Positions 28,817 through 38,677 of a stretch of 64,000 nucleotides of DNA are shown here, piece after piece. The number at the start of each line of letters is the position of its first letter. Position 1 is the stretch's first letter. The notes beneath the pieces were generated by a model, which did not search any database, had not been told where the DNA came from, and saw only the letters and a list, made by a program, of their open reading frames with translations. Source of the stretch: Melioribacteraceae bacterium 4301-Me (GTDB lineage: Bacteria; Bacteroidota; Ignavibacteria; Ignavibacteriales; Melioribacteraceae); the NCBI GenBank assembly GCA_041538185.1, contig JBGORM010000005.1:124001-188000 (forward strand), in the 5' to 3' direction. The translations under genes and the position numbers were made by a program.

Positions 28817-29594
28817 AGTATTATGTTAATTCCAAAAAATTCATGAGAAATCTGTGACTGACTAATGAGAATTCACCACTTCGTGGAGTATCCCACAATA
28901 CGGGATTGCCAAAGGCTCGTTTCTCATTGTTTATAAACGGCTTTGGATTGGTGATTTTGAAGTAAAAAAGAAATTTATAATAAAATAAGAAATTACTGTT
29001 ATTAGGAGAATGCCCTTGCATTTTTCATCAAGACAACTGAAGTATCTCACTCAAACAAAAAAGTAAGATGATGAACTTTTTGCAGCAGCTTATGAAAACG
29101 AATGGTTTAATGGTTGTAGGGTTGAGGTCCCCTCAACCATTTATTCAAAGTTTATTTGAAAATAAAAATGGGAAACCACTATTTAGTGATAAGGTTTTGT
29201 TTATGGTATAATTGAGTCAAAGGCTTCATCAGTAACATTACTCTATTTAAACCTTATTAGCTTGTTTATGAATCAAATAAAAGCATTTCAATTATAGAGT
29301 GCAAGAATTCTTCGACCTTTACATTCTCCGTAAATTCTCTGTGGTTCTCCGTATAACTAATAAAGAAAAAGCCGATACCTCAATCAATCATGATTTCACT
29401 GCCATTTCGAACGAAGTGAGTAAAGCAGTTTCAAACAAAAAATGTAAGATGTTGAATTCTTTGCAGTAAGAGATTACTTTGGGGCCGACTAATAAGAATT
29501 TATCACATTGTGGAGTGGTAGGTTGTCATTTGTAGATTGTCTTATATCTCCTATTTCTCCCGAGCGGATTTTAGTTTCGTTTGGCTTAATATAA
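28817..29594. repeat. Non-coding stretch with degenerate repeated segments
   Basis: This 778-base region lacks a convincing gene. It holds diverged repeats: CTAATGAGAATTCACCAC near 28861 and CTAATAAGAATTTATCAC near 29489, each followed by a TTGTGGAGT or CGTGGAGT word. CAAACAAAAAAGTAAGATG near 29053 resembles CAAACAAAAAATGTAAGATG near 29433. The order of the two words differs between the copies. These look like decayed intergenic repeat elements. A 66-codon ORF on the minus strand has no RBS or family. Confidence 0.45.
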
Positions 29595-30938
29595 TTAAGC
29601 TGTAATTGCTTCAATTGCAGAGGAAACATTTTCAACAGGTACTAGATTTAGGCTCGTTTTATTATTTACTGATTTTAAATTGTTAGATGGAAGAATAACA
29701 TTTTTAAAGCCAAGCTTTGCAGCCTCTTGAATCCTTTTGTCAGCATGTGAAATGCTTCTTACTTCTCCTCCAAGTCCCACTTCACCTATTACAACGTATT
29801 CATTTTTGACAAATTTATCATTAAAGCTAGAAGCAATTGCACAACAGATTGCCAAATCAACGGCGGGTTCATCAACTCTTAAGCCACCTGCCATATTCAA
29901 AAAAACATTTTGTGTGGAAAGTCTAAGTCCAGCTCTTTTTTCTAAAACTGCCAGTAAAATTGATAACCGCCTATAGTCGAAACCAGTTGCCACTCTCTGT
30001 GGATTACCATAACTTGATGGGGTTACAAGAGCTTGAACTTCAAGAAGTATTGAACGGGTACCTTCCATACTTGCAGTGATAACAGAACCTGTAACTTGCC
30101 TTTCCCTTTCATTCAAAAAAATCTCGCTTGGGTTTTTTACCTCGTGCAAACCGTCCTCATGCATTTCAAAAATTCCAATTTCATTTGTGCTACCAAATCT
30201 GTTTTTCTGAGCTCGTAGAATTCTATAAGAATGACTTTTTTCACCTTCGAACTGCAGTACTGTATCAACAATATGTTCTAATACTTTTGGTCCAGCAATA
30301 AATCCTTCTTTAGTTACATGTCCAACTAAAATCATTGCACAATTTTTTTTCTTTGCAATCTGCATTAATTCAACTGTGCATTCTCTTATTTGTGTAATTG
30401 TACCTGGCGCATTATCAAAATCTGGTTTGTATGTTGTTTGGATTGAATCAATAATTACAACTTGAGGGGAACTTTGTTCGACGGCATTTATTATCAAATC
30501 AATATCAGTTTCGGTTAGCAAATAAATATTATCCGATTTTAAGTTCAGTCTTTTAGCCCGCGTATTTATTTGGTTAATTGATTCTTCACCGCTGACGTAC
30601 AGAACACTGCCATTTATGGATGCGGCAGCTTGTAAAGCAAGCGTTGATTTTCCAATACCAGGGTCACCCCCAATTAAGGTTACCGAACCATTTATTAAAC
30701 CACCACCTAACACTCTATCAAATTCAGAAATATTAGTTTTTATGCGTTCTTCCAAGTGAATTATTGAATTTATTTTTTTCAGTTTAACTTGTGGTAGAAC
30801 TTTTCTGTGAGTGTGTTTTTTTTCTTCAATAAGCTCTTCAATAAAAGTATTCCACTCCTCACATGAAGGGCAACGCCCTAACCATTTTAATGATTCATAT
30901 CCACAATTAGAACAAATATATTTTATTGCCTTTTTCAA
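29595..30938 (-). CDS. radA: DNA repair protein RadA
   Basis: The 447-residue protein has normal RadA length. A C4 zinc finger (C9, C12, C23, C26) is followed by a RecA-like ATPase with Walker A GGDPGIGKST (90-99) and the RadA-specific KNRFG motif in LRAQKNRFGSTNEIG. A Lon-protease-like C-terminal domain includes GGLRVDEPAVDLAI. RadA promotes branch migration of recombination intermediates. It is monocistronic, and its neighbour upstream is an Mla-type ATPase more than 100 nt away. Confidence 0.97.
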   Translation of the reverse strand: MKKAIKYICSNCGYESLKWLGRCPSCEEWNTFIEELIEEKKHTHRKVLPQVKLKKINSIIHLEERIKTNISEFDRVLGGGLINGSVTLIGGDPGIGKSTLALQAAASINGSVLYVSGEESINQINTRAKRLNLKSDNIYLLTETDIDLIINAVEQSSPQVVIIDSIQTTYKPDFDNAPGTITQIRECTVELMQIAKKKNCAMILVGHVTKEGFIAGPKVLEHIVDTVLQFEGEKSHSYRILRAQKNRFGSTNEIGIFEMHEDGLHEVKNPSEIFLNERERQVTGSVITASMEGTRSILLEVQALVTPSSYGNPQRVATGFDYRRLSILLAVLEKRAGLRLSTQNVFLNMAGGLRVDEPAVDLAICCAIASSFNDKFVKNEYVVIGEVGLGGEVRSISHADKRIQEAAKLGFKNVILPSNNLKSVNNKTSLNLVPVENVSSAIEAITA

Positions 30939-31052
30939 CTCTACCCTCCCAAATTATCAAAATACCCAATTTAATTTAAGCTCTTGCTCTTTTATCAGAT
31001 TCAAGTTAAACGGTCAATGCTAAGATTGTAAATAAGAACAAGAAAAGATGAG

Positions 31053-31784
31053 TTAAAATTTCGTCCTCTTAATAAAATTTAATATTATTTGATCTTCAGT
31101 ACCTACAAATTCACTTAGACTTCCAGTAAAATAAATTTTGCCCTCGTGTATCATAGCAATTTTTTCGGCAGTATTTTTAACACTGAACATATCATGAGTA
31201 ACTATTATGGAAGTAACCTCTAACTTTTCGTTTAATTCTCTTATTAGTTCATCTATTGAATCAGACATAATAGGATCTAAGCCTGTTGTAGGTTCATCAT
31301 AAAGTATATATTCTGGATTAGTGATAAGTGCTCTTGCAAGAGCTACTCTTTTTTTCATTCCGCCGGAAAGCTCGGCCGGTCTTAATTTTTGGATTCCCGG
31401 AAGACCAACAAGTTCAAGTTTCTCTGCAATTAATTTATCAATTTGACTTTTATTTTTATTGTCGCCATGCTCAATTAAAGGTAGACCAATATTTTCTTCA
31501 ACTGTCATAGAATCGAATAAGGCTGCACCTTGAAACAGAAAGCCAAATTTTTTTCTAACATTATAAAGCTCGTTTTTGTTTAATTCACTTATTGCTTTAC
31601 CCTTAAATTTCACTGTGCCTGAATCAGGCTTAAATAGCCCAACTATATGTTTTAATAAAACACTTTTTCCGCAGCCGCTTCTTCCAATTATTGCTAAGGA
31701 TTCACCTTCATTAATTTGTAGATTTATCCCCCTTAATACATAATTATTGCCGAAACTTTTATGGAGGTCTACAATTTCTATCAT
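31053..31784 (-). CDS. MlaF/Ttg2A-like ABC transporter ATPase
   Basis: The 243-residue ATPase has Walker A GRSGCGKS (34-41) with the family-typical Cys, Q-loop GFLFQGAALFDSMTVEEN, signature ELSGGMKKRVALARAL and Walker B YILYDEPTTGLDP, with switch His in IIVTHDM. The LFQGAALFDSMTV segment is characteristic of MlaF/Ttg2A, the ATPase of the Mla lipid-transport system between inner and outer membranes. The MlaE-type permease and MCE-domain gene are not adjacent in this window, so the assignment rests on sequence alone. Confidence 0.87.
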   Translation of the reverse strand: MIEIVDLHKSFGNNYVLRGINLQINEGESLAIIGRSGCGKSVLLKHIVGLFKPDSGTVKFKGKAISELNKNELYNVRKKFGFLFQGAALFDSMTVEENIGLPLIEHGDNKNKSQIDKLIAEKLELVGLPGIQKLRPAELSGGMKKRVALARALITNPEYILYDEPTTGLDPIMSDSIDELIRELNEKLEVTSIIVTHDMFSVKNTAEKIAMIHEGKIYFTGSLSEFVGTEDQIILNFIKRTKF

Positions 31785-32071
31785 AGATATTTGAAATTAT
31801 TGTGCATTAAATATAAGAAAGATAATATCATCTGGAAAATTTGACTTTCATAAACGTAATTTTAAAACCACTATAATCTAAGAATTTGCATAATGATAAA
31901 TTCATCTTGAGAATTTTAATTCACAAAATTCAATAAGAATGAATTTTTTCTCTCGGGATTAAACTCGGCTGGCAGAGTAAGAATTATACTATTACCAAAT
32001 AACCACAGTAACTTACAACTAATCTAATAACTTAGCCCAAGTTTTATTTAATAAAAAACCCGAGTGAAAAA

Positions 32072-33580
32072 TTATGGATTTAATCCCGTATGACATTCAA
32101 CACATGCCATTTCTTTCCATGCTTGGTCTATGTCAGTTGGGTGCTTAAACTCTAAAGAGCCATTTATAGGTGCAGTTTCTAATTTGTCGGGCGGACCTTG
32201 GGCAGTAATATCATGGCAAAGTCTACAATCCTTAGATATTAACTTACCATTTTGCGAACTATGGGTTCCATTGTGGCATCTGAAGCAACCCATAAATTCG
32301 ATGTGACCAATATTGTTTGGGTAAGCATCCCATTTTACTTTCATCTCAGGGAAAATATTTTTCTTAAATTCATCTTGAATACCATTAATAGCTTTGTCCA
32401 CTAAATACTTTTTAGTAGAATAAATTTCAGGGTAATTTTCCTTGTAAAATTGATTTATAGAATTACTTATATACTGCATTGCAGAATCAGTAGTTGTAAA
32501 CTGCTTACCTAAAATTTCCATTGCCTGGGCTTTAATTTGAGGAAGTTCTTTTGGGACATTGCCTGCTGTAATTGCGTTATTTATAAAAAATGCTGGCGGT
32601 TTATAATCATGTGAAGGCCTATTATGACAATCCATGCAATCCATTACTCGTGTTTGAAGACTGTCTAATTTAGATTTTTCCAACTTATTATCCTCATCCT
32701 CAAAGATGGTCACTTCACCAGTCTTTAAATTTGTATAACGTACCCATGGTATAACCTGTCTTCTTTCATCAGAAGCTTTATATTCAATCTTAACGTCTGG
32801 ATTAATATGCCAATGAATACCTTCTTGCAGGCCAAGTGCACTTAAACTTGAACCAATTTTCATTGTTAAAATTATATCCCACTCAGAATTTGTTTCATCG
32901 GCTAAGTAATGTTTTTCCGTTCTTAAGCTGCGCGAATAAAATTTTTGCGGCCAGTGGCATTCTTCGCAAGTTTCTCTAGCAGGACGCAAATTAGTAATTG
33001 GAGTTGGAATTGGCTTTGGATACTCTCCTAAGGTAACTGCATAAACCTGATACAAACCTGAAAGTTTAGACCTGACATACCAGCTTGCGCCAGAACCAAC
33101 ATGGCATTCAACACAAGCTACTCTTGCGTGCGGAGAATTTTGATATGCTATATACTCTGGTTTCATTACAGTGTGACATATAGTTCCGCAAAAAGTTACT
33201 GATTCAGTAAAATTAAATGCTTCATAACTGCCAACAGCAGATAAAAAAAGGAAAATTGTTGTTCCAATCGTAAATATAAAAAATGCATTCCTATGCCTTA
33301 TGTCGTTTAAATTTATTTGCGGCCAACCTTTGGATGGTATTATGTTTTTCTTTTTATCTCTCCTTATCTTTAAATACATGCCAATGGGTATTAAAAGTAA
33401 CCCAATTATCAAAAAAACCGGAAGAATGATATAAGTTACCAATCCCAAATAGGATCTGCCTTGTGCAGAGAAAGCGGTTATAACAAACAAAAAGATTATC
33501 ATGAAAAGAGTAATTAATGCTATTGTAGCACCAATTAGTGAGACCCAGTTTTGTGATGAATAAGGAAGTTTGAGTTTCAT
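32072..33580 (-). CDS. Membrane-bound seven-haem c-type cytochrome (NapC/NirT-related)
   Basis: The 502-residue protein has three hydrophobic segments at about 16-38, 47-72 and 98-117, followed by a periplasmic haem-rich region. There are seven haem-attachment motifs: CGTICH (131-136, an unusual CxxxCH), then CVECH, CEECH, CMDCH, CFRCH, CRLCH and CVECH. The first block (CHTVMKPEY... HARVACVECH) resembles the NapC/NrfH quinol-oxidising cytochromes. It probably passes electrons from the quinol pool to a periplasmic acceptor or terminal reductase, but no reductase gene is adjacent. It would need the cytochrome c maturation system, part of which (ccmAB) is at 10237-11531. Confidence 0.88.
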   Translation of the reverse strand: MKLKLPYSSQNWVSLIGATIALITLFMIIFLFVITAFSAQGRSYLGLVTYIILPVFLIIGLLLIPIGMYLKIRRDKKKNIIPSKGWPQINLNDIRHRNAFFIFTIGTTIFLFLSAVGSYEAFNFTESVTFCGTICHTVMKPEYIAYQNSPHARVACVECHVGSGASWYVRSKLSGLYQVYAVTLGEYPKPIPTPITNLRPARETCEECHWPQKFYSRSLRTEKHYLADETNSEWDIILTMKIGSSLSALGLQEGIHWHINPDVKIEYKASDERRQVIPWVRYTNLKTGEVTIFEDEDNKLEKSKLDSLQTRVMDCMDCHNRPSHDYKPPAFFINNAITAGNVPKELPQIKAQAMEILGKQFTTTDSAMQYISNSINQFYKENYPEIYSTKKYLVDKAINGIQDEFKKNIFPEMKVKWDAYPNNIGHIEFMGCFRCHNGTHSSQNGKLISKDCRLCHDITAQGPPDKLETAPINGSLEFKHPTDIDQAWKEMACVECHTGLNP

Positions 33581-33900
33581 ATTTAGGCCTAAAAAATAAA
33601 AGAATAATTTAATTGATTTTTGTTGGCAAAATTAGATAATATAGTATAAAAATACCAAAATGGATTTTAATGATTATACGAAAATTTAATTTGTCTTTTG
33701 CAAAATTCATGAAAATGAGACTTCTTGAGGATAGACACTGACAACAAAGATTATACTGATGCTTCGTAAACTCAGCTTTGAATCTTACTTTTTAGTCAAT
33801 CACAATAAAAAAATTTTTTAGCGGTCTCAACTACATATTTGGGTAGTGAATGTTTACAATAAAGTTATAATTTAATTAAAAAAATAATTACAAAAATGTG
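33581..33900. other. Divergent intergenic region, no gene seen
   Basis: This ~320-base AT-rich region lies between the cytochrome gene and the C39-like protease gene. No coding frame, RNA gene or clear promoter was recognised. Confidence 0.55.
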
Positions 33901-35289
33901 ATGAAAATTCATCATTTCGTGTTAAAGTTTCTGCTTATTATAGTTTCATGCACAACGATAATCTCTGGTCAAACTTATCCCGATCAACATTTTTTTTATG
34001 AAAAAGAAAAACTTGTTCAACAGATAGAAAGCTTAAACGGCACAACAATCAGTGGTGATGGAAAAAAAATTATACTTTCAGAAGAAGCTACAACTGGTAC
34101 TGTAATTTTTAAGCCTGATTCATCACAGTTTCCATTCAATCGCGGTCTGCCTTCATGGAATGGTCATGCACCTAATGACAGCAGCAGTTTTAAAGTAATG
34201 ATGAGGTTCTATAAAAATGGATGGTCATCATGGCTTACTGTTGGATTTTGGAAAGCAAATATTTGGTCTTCTTATGGACCAACTTCATACAATGGGAATG
34301 AGATAAATGTTGAAATTGATTACGTTATACTTAAATCTTATTATACTAAATGGCAGTTCAAAGTAGAAATGAAAAGAACAAGCATCAGTCAGCCATCACC
34401 AGAACTTTACAAGTTAAGCTTTTTTGTAAGTGACCAAAAAACAACGGATAACGTTAATATTACATCTATTATTAATGATAAACCTGAAGCTATCTTTATT
34501 GATACCAAGCATATTTATCAATATAGCGTTGATCCAGAAATCGGAGGGGAGATTTGTTCGCCTACTTCAGTTGCAATGGTTTTGCGCAGTTATAATATCG
34601 ATGTAGACCCTCTACAATTTGCAAGAGACACTAAGTGTCCGTACTGGGGAATTTTTGGAATATGGCCGCGCGTAGTCCAAAACGCTGCAGAATATGGACT
34701 TAACGGCGCTGTTACTCGATATCGTTCGTGGAGCCAAGCGCGAGAGGTACTAGCTTCCGGAGGCAGAGTGGTTATGTCTGTCGGTTCCCCACTATATCCA
34801 AATGGTCATCTTATAATGCTTGCAGGCTTCGATACAAACGGCAATCCAATCTCACATGACCCAGCTAAATCGAACGGCTACAAGTATGTCCACAACAAAA
34901 CTGATTTATCCAAATCTTGGTTTAATAAAGGAGGCATTGCTTATACTTTCTTTTTAGAAAATATAACTGATGTAAACTCTGTTGAAACAATTGCATCCCC
35001 TCAGCCAGAGGAATTTAAACTCTTGCAAAATTACCCCAATCCTTTTAATGCTGTGACAATTATTGGTTATCAGCTAAAAGCTAATAGTCATGTTACATTA
35101 AAAGTATACGACATTCTCGGTCGAGAATTAGCTACACTTGTAAATGAGGATAAACCAGCCGGTAAATATGAAGTGTCGTTTGATGCATCAAAACTTGCAG
35201 CTGGGGTTTATATTTATTGCATTTATGTTCAATCAATAGATTCGAAAACTACGGGCGTCATGAATAAGAAAATGATCTATTTGAAATAA
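33901..35289 (+). CDS. Secreted C39-like cysteine peptidase with T9SS sorting domain
   Basis: The start chosen is ATG at 33901; a GTG codon immediately before it is also in frame. A signal peptide ends near TTIISGQ. The middle domain has a plausible papain-like C39 triad (numbered from the GTG): C220 in GGEICSPTSVAMVL, H304 in NGHLIMLAG and D321 in SHDPAKS. The C-terminus is a T9SS type A sorting domain (LLQNYPNPFNAVTIIGY ... GVYIYCIY ... KKMIYLK). It should be exported through the outer membrane and cleave or bind peptides at the surface. A clear Shine-Dalgarno is not seen, which is common in this phylum. Confidence 0.88.
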   Translation: MKIHHFVLKFLLIIVSCTTIISGQTYPDQHFFYEKEKLVQQIESLNGTTISGDGKKIILSEEATTGTVIFKPDSSQFPFNRGLPSWNGHAPNDSSSFKVMMRFYKNGWSSWLTVGFWKANIWSSYGPTSYNGNEINVEIDYVILKSYYTKWQFKVEMKRTSISQPSPELYKLSFFVSDQKTTDNVNITSIINDKPEAIFIDTKHIYQYSVDPEIGGEICSPTSVAMVLRSYNIDVDPLQFARDTKCPYWGIFGIWPRVVQNAAEYGLNGAVTRYRSWSQAREVLASGGRVVMSVGSPLYPNGHLIMLAGFDTNGNPISHDPAKSNGYKYVHNKTDLSKSWFNKGGIAYTFFLENITDVNSVETIASPQPEEFKLLQNYPNPFNAVTIIGYQLKANSHVTLKVYDILGRELATLVNEDKPAGKYEVSFDASKLAAGVYIYCIYVQSIDSKTTGVMNKKMIYLK

Positions 35290-35403
35290 CAGCTTTTGCT
35301 GTATTTAGCCCAAAATTCTTATAACTTTCAGCACCACGTCTTGAGATATCAGTTATAAAGTAATAATTTTTAAGTAGTAGATGAATTTAGATTAGGGGGA
35401 ATC

Positions 35404-36216
35404 ATGGTCTGGCATTTTAAGACAATTCTTACTTTAATTTTAGTCGCACTTTTGTTTTACTCGTGCAGTTCAGTTCCAATTACAGGCAGAAAACAATTAG
35501 ATATAATTCCTGATAATGAAATGCTTTCAATGAGTTTTCAACAGTACAATCAATTTCTTAAATCAAATAAAGAGAGCACCAACCAGAAAGAAACAGAACT
35601 AGTTAAAAAAGTCGGCAGAAGAATTGCTGATGCAGTAGAAAAATATTTTGCTCAAAATAACCTTTCAAATCGATTAAGCGGATATAAGTGGGAATTTCAT
35701 TTAATTGAAAGCAAGGAGGCAAACGCATGGTGTATGCCTGGCGGAAAAGTTGTAGTATATACTGGAATTCTACCAATAACAAAGAACGAAGCTGGTTTAG
35801 CAGTCGTTCTTGGTCACGAAATTGCACACGCAGTTGCCAAACACGGAAACGAAAGAATGAGTCAGGCATTACTTAGTCAGTTGGGTGGATTAGCACTTTC
35901 TAAAGCAATTGAAAAAAAGCCAGCTGAAACCCAAAAAATATTTATGGCTGCTTACGGAATGGGTTCACAGATAGGCGTTCTTCTTCCGTTTAGTCGAGTC
36001 CAAGAAAGTGAGGCTGACCATTTAGGATTAATATTTATGGCAATCGCAGGCTATAATCCAAATGAAGCTCTCGATTTTTGGCTTAGAATGGAAGTAGCAA
36101 TGAAAGGGAAAGAACCGCCAGAGTTTTTAAGCGACCATCCATCAAATTCCACCAGAATTGAAGATATTAAGAAGGAACTGTCCGAAGCAATTAAGTACTA
36201 TAAAACAAAGCAATGA
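35404..36216 (+). CDS. M48-family zinc metalloprotease, lipoprotein
   Basis: The 270-residue protein has a lipobox (LLFYSCSS, C21) followed by the family opening SVPITGRKQLDIIP. The zinc site is HEIAH (138-142) in LGHEIAHAVAKHGNERM, with the downstream glutamate in ESEADHLGL (201-209). This is the BepA/LoiP-like periplasmic M48 group, which degrades or helps fold outer-membrane proteins. A GGGGA Shine-Dalgarno precedes the ATG. Lgt and BamD encoded elsewhere in the window act in the same envelope pathway. Confidence 0.93.
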   Translation: MVWHFKTILTLILVALLFYSCSSVPITGRKQLDIIPDNEMLSMSFQQYNQFLKSNKESTNQKETELVKKVGRRIADAVEKYFAQNNLSNRLSGYKWEFHLIESKEANAWCMPGGKVVVYTGILPITKNEAGLAVVLGHEIAHAVAKHGNERMSQALLSQLGGLALSKAIEKKPAETQKIFMAAYGMGSQIGVLLPFSRVQESEADHLGLIFMAIAGYNPNEALDFWLRMEVAMKGKEPPEFLSDHPSNSTRIEDIKKELSEAIKYYKTKQ

Positions 36217-36550
36217 AATATCGATAAAGAGTTAGAAAAGTTACATGCTTTCAGTTAATATTTTTTCTTAGCTTATCATCTTTTATGTGGTGCATATTAA
36301 ATTACAAATAAAATAAAGCGCTTCCAAAGGTGAGTATATTTTCACAGGCTGTTAGTTGAAAAACACCTTACAAAGTATGGAAGTCTATAATTTCGAGATA
36401 AAAAACTTTTGAAGAAAGCAAAAATTAGAAACAAGGTAATAAGATTAGGTCTCATTTTTGTTAAGTGATATCAATAAGGTTACGTCTAATACTATAAAGC
36501 ATTATTACTCTTCCTACCAATAGAAAGAAGCTGTAGATTAAAATAAACAC
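36217..36550. other. Convergent intergenic region, no gene seen
   Basis: This 334-base region lies between two convergent genes (M48 protease and NagZ-like). No RNA gene, coding frame or clear terminator stem was found by eye. Confidence 0.5.
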
Positions 36551-37675
36551 TTAAAATGTTTCAACCGGTGAACGTTTTCCATCTTCTGGAGAACGCATTT
36601 TTGCTTTTTCTTTTCCCAAAACTTTTTCTCTAAGGGAATAAATCTGTTGGTCTATATTTTGAAATTCTTCCAAAGAGAAAGAAAGTGGAGGTGCCAACAA
36701 TTTACGGAAGTTTTCAATACGAACAGAAGGAGCTTCGGTTACGCTTTCAGGAAGCTCTGACAAAATAGATGCTGCCTCTTTGAGTTTATCAAACCTGTGA
36801 CAAAGTAAAATTAAATCACTTCCAGCTTTCAACGGCAATTCTAATGAGTCCTTAAATGAATAATTGTCGATTATAGCTCCCATATCGATATCATCTGAAA
36901 TAAGAAGCTTATCAAATTTCCATTCTTTCCTTAAAATATTACTAACAACAGCCATTGATAAAGAAGCGGGATGATTTTCTGGATCTAAGTTTGGGTTACG
37001 AACATGAGCAAGCATAAAACTATCGCATTTATCTTGTAATCTTTTAAAAGGAACCCACTCATGAGATTCCATTTCTTTCTTGGTTCTTAAAATAAGAGGA
37101 AGTTCTAGATGAGGGTCACACTTGGCAAAGCTATATCCGGGGAAATGCTTCCCACAAGTAAGAATACCCTGAGATTTTAGCCCATCAATAAACTCTTGTG
37201 CATAAAGTGAGACTTTTAATGGGTCGACAGCGAAAGTTCTTCCTTTTAAGGAGTTATGCTCTTCTTCGTTAGTTTTTAAATCTAATACAGGAACAAGATC
37301 AAGATTAAGTCCAAAAAGTCTCAGTAGCTTTCCAGTAAGTTCCCCATGCAGACGAATCAATTCCGTATCATCTTTTTCTCCAAGGTCTTGTACAGAAGGC
37401 GGTTCACTACCAAGCATTTTAAATCTTGACACCCTACCGCCTTCTTGATCAATAGTTAAGATGGGTTCATGATTAAGAATGGAACGTAAAGTATCAACAA
37501 GACTTCTGAACTGGGAAGGATTTTTCAAATTTCTTGTAAAAAAAATAAACCCTGTAGGCTGCACCTCACGAATGGTTTCAATAGTTTCCTTAGAAAGAAC
37601 TTTTTCGTGGAATCCAACTATAAGAAATCTTCCGCCGAAAGAAAGCGGCTTTTTTGCAGAAAATTGTTTTCCCAC
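36551..37675 (-). CDS. Glycoside hydrolase family 3 protein, NagZ-like beta-N-acetylhexosaminidase
   Basis: The 374-residue single GH3 N-terminal barrel has TIDQEGGRVSRF, the KHFPG motif followed by a flexible-loop Asp-x-His (D187-P-H189, the NagZ acid/base dyad arrangement), and the nucleophile region SDDIDMGAI (D262 likely). NagZ releases GlcNAc from muropeptides during peptidoglycan recycling. There is no signal peptide, which fits cytoplasmic NagZ. The loop between KHFPG and the dyad is nearly the normal length, but it reads YSFAKCDPH instead of the common HGD-type sequence. Base composition looks less AT-rich than in the neighbouring genes, so transfer is possible but unproven. Confidence 0.88.
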   Translation of the reverse strand: MGKQFSAKKPLSFGGRFLIVGFHEKVLSKETIETIREVQPTGFIFFTRNLKNPSQFRSLVDTLRSILNHEPILTIDQEGGRVSRFKMLGSEPPSVQDLGEKDDTELIRLHGELTGKLLRLFGLNLDLVPVLDLKTNEEEHNSLKGRTFAVDPLKVSLYAQEFIDGLKSQGILTCGKHFPGYSFAKCDPHLELPLILRTKKEMESHEWVPFKRLQDKCDSFMLAHVRNPNLDPENHPASLSMAVVSNILRKEWKFDKLLISDDIDMGAIIDNYSFKDSLELPLKAGSDLILLCHRFDKLKEAASILSELPESVTEAPSVRIENFRKLLAPPLSFSLEEFQNIDQQIYSLREKVLGKEKAKMRSPEDGKRSPVETF

Positions 37676-38274
37676 TTTGCTTAGCCTAATTTTTTTAATG
37701 TAATATAGTCAATTAGCATTTAAGTCTCAATTTTACTGCAGTGGGATTGTATACTACTAACGGCAATTAATGAGATGTACAAAAGCAACAGAATAATTTC
37801 AGAAATTGATTTATATAGAAAATCATTCGAGCCTTTATAAGAATTATTTTGGATTTAAATCACATGCTAATTGAACATAAAAAAATAGATTCTCAAGAAT
37901 AGTAAATCGCTGCTTGAAAGTTATGATGTTGTTCTGCAAAATAAAGATTGGTTTTATAATGTCAACTATTTTTCAAAAACCCACTCCATAAAAACCAGAA
38001 GGCGGTATCCTGGAAAAACAGCCCAGCCGAGTACCGTTTCTCCAAACACCGCCACTATAGAAGAAAGCTTTTCGAGGGTTATTTGCTTCCTTAGAGGGTG
38101 CTTATTTACTTCTTGAAAACTCAAATGATATGCCACACTTTAACATGTTTTTTGACTTGTTTTATTAACAATTTCTAAGGTTGTTAATTTTTTTGTGTTC
38201 CATTCTGGAAAAAGGCACTAAAACAAGTCACTTCAAAGCAGAGTAAAATGGTTGCATAATGTTCCTTTAAAAAC
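37676..38274. other. Intergenic region, apart from the possible remnant at 37966-38139
   Basis: This is a ~600-base region between the NagZ-like gene and the terminator of the T9SS gene. Outside the possible remnant it is AT-rich and shows no gene, RNA or repeat that I can support. Confidence 0.45.
37966..38139 (-). pseudogene. Possible gene remnant (about 57 codons, no start)
   Basis: On the minus strand an open frame without an ATG near its beginning ends at TAG 37966. It reads coherently through LSFQEVNKHPLRKQITLEK and AVFGETVLGWAVFPGYRLL to the terminal VFEK, and it is noticeably more GC-rich than the surrounding intergenic DNA. I do not recognise the protein. It could be the 3' remnant of a lost gene or part of a repeat element. 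Confidence is low because the reading rests on composition and frame length only. Confidence 0.25.
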
Positions 38275-38306
38275 AAAAAACCCGATCCTTGTAGAACCGG
38301 GTTTTT
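38275..38306 (-). terminator. Rho-independent terminator of the 38432-39448 gene
   Basis: A 9-bp stem AAAAACCCG / CGGGTTTTT with a 13-nt loop is followed by a T-run on the minus strand. It sits about 125 nt after the stop at 38432. Because the stem has A's on one side and T's on the other, it may work in both directions. A near-identical copy lies at 41127-41158. Confidence 0.85.
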
Positions 38307-38677
38307 GTTCATCAATGAGTGAGAGTACCTCAACTCTGCCCTCGTAGTTACTTTTAGAGACTTCTGAAATATTATTTATACATGACAGTATGAATGTTTC
38401 AGAAGTCTCTTATAGTTAGTATCATTTGATACTACTTCATCAATATCATCTTTCTGGTTATGTTTACATTTTGTCCGCTCAGCTTGTAGATGTAAATTCC
38501 TGAAGCAAAGTTACCTGCATCAAAAGTTACTTTGTGAATTCCAGGCATTAATTGTCCCTTTACTAAAGTTGCTATTTCTTGACCAATAATATTATAAATC
38601 TTCAATGTGTATTGACCAGCCTCAGGTATTGCAAATCTAATTGTTGTTGATGGATTAAATGGATTTGGGTAATTCTG
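38275..38677. repeat. Duplicated module, copy A (terminator, 3' UTR and sorting-domain 3' end)
   Basis: This segment matches 41127-41566. It includes the terminator, the UTR with its long inverted repeat (38356-38410, 18-nt arms beginning AGAGACTTCTGAAA, one mismatch) and the last 246 bases of the coding region. The coding part appears identical by eye in both copies. Copy A lacks the ~45-nt insert present in copy B. Confidence 0.88.

Noticed and set aside
28821..29021. 66-codon minus-strand ORF downstream of pckA
   Set aside because: It has no RBS or recognised domain and sits within degenerate repeat DNA.
32041..32059. AT-only palindrome after the multihaem cytochrome gene as terminator
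   Set aside because: The stem has essentially no GC pairs and no clear T-run after it; such palindromes are expected by chance in AT-rich DNA.
35289..35302. Hairpin ACAGC-TTTT-GCTGT as terminator of the C39-like protease gene
   Set aside because: The stem is only 5 bp, overlaps the stop codon and has no T-run, so the support is too weak to list.
35603..35869. 88-codon minus-strand ORF inside the M48 protease gene
   Set aside because: It is antisense to the zinc-site coding region, with no independent support.
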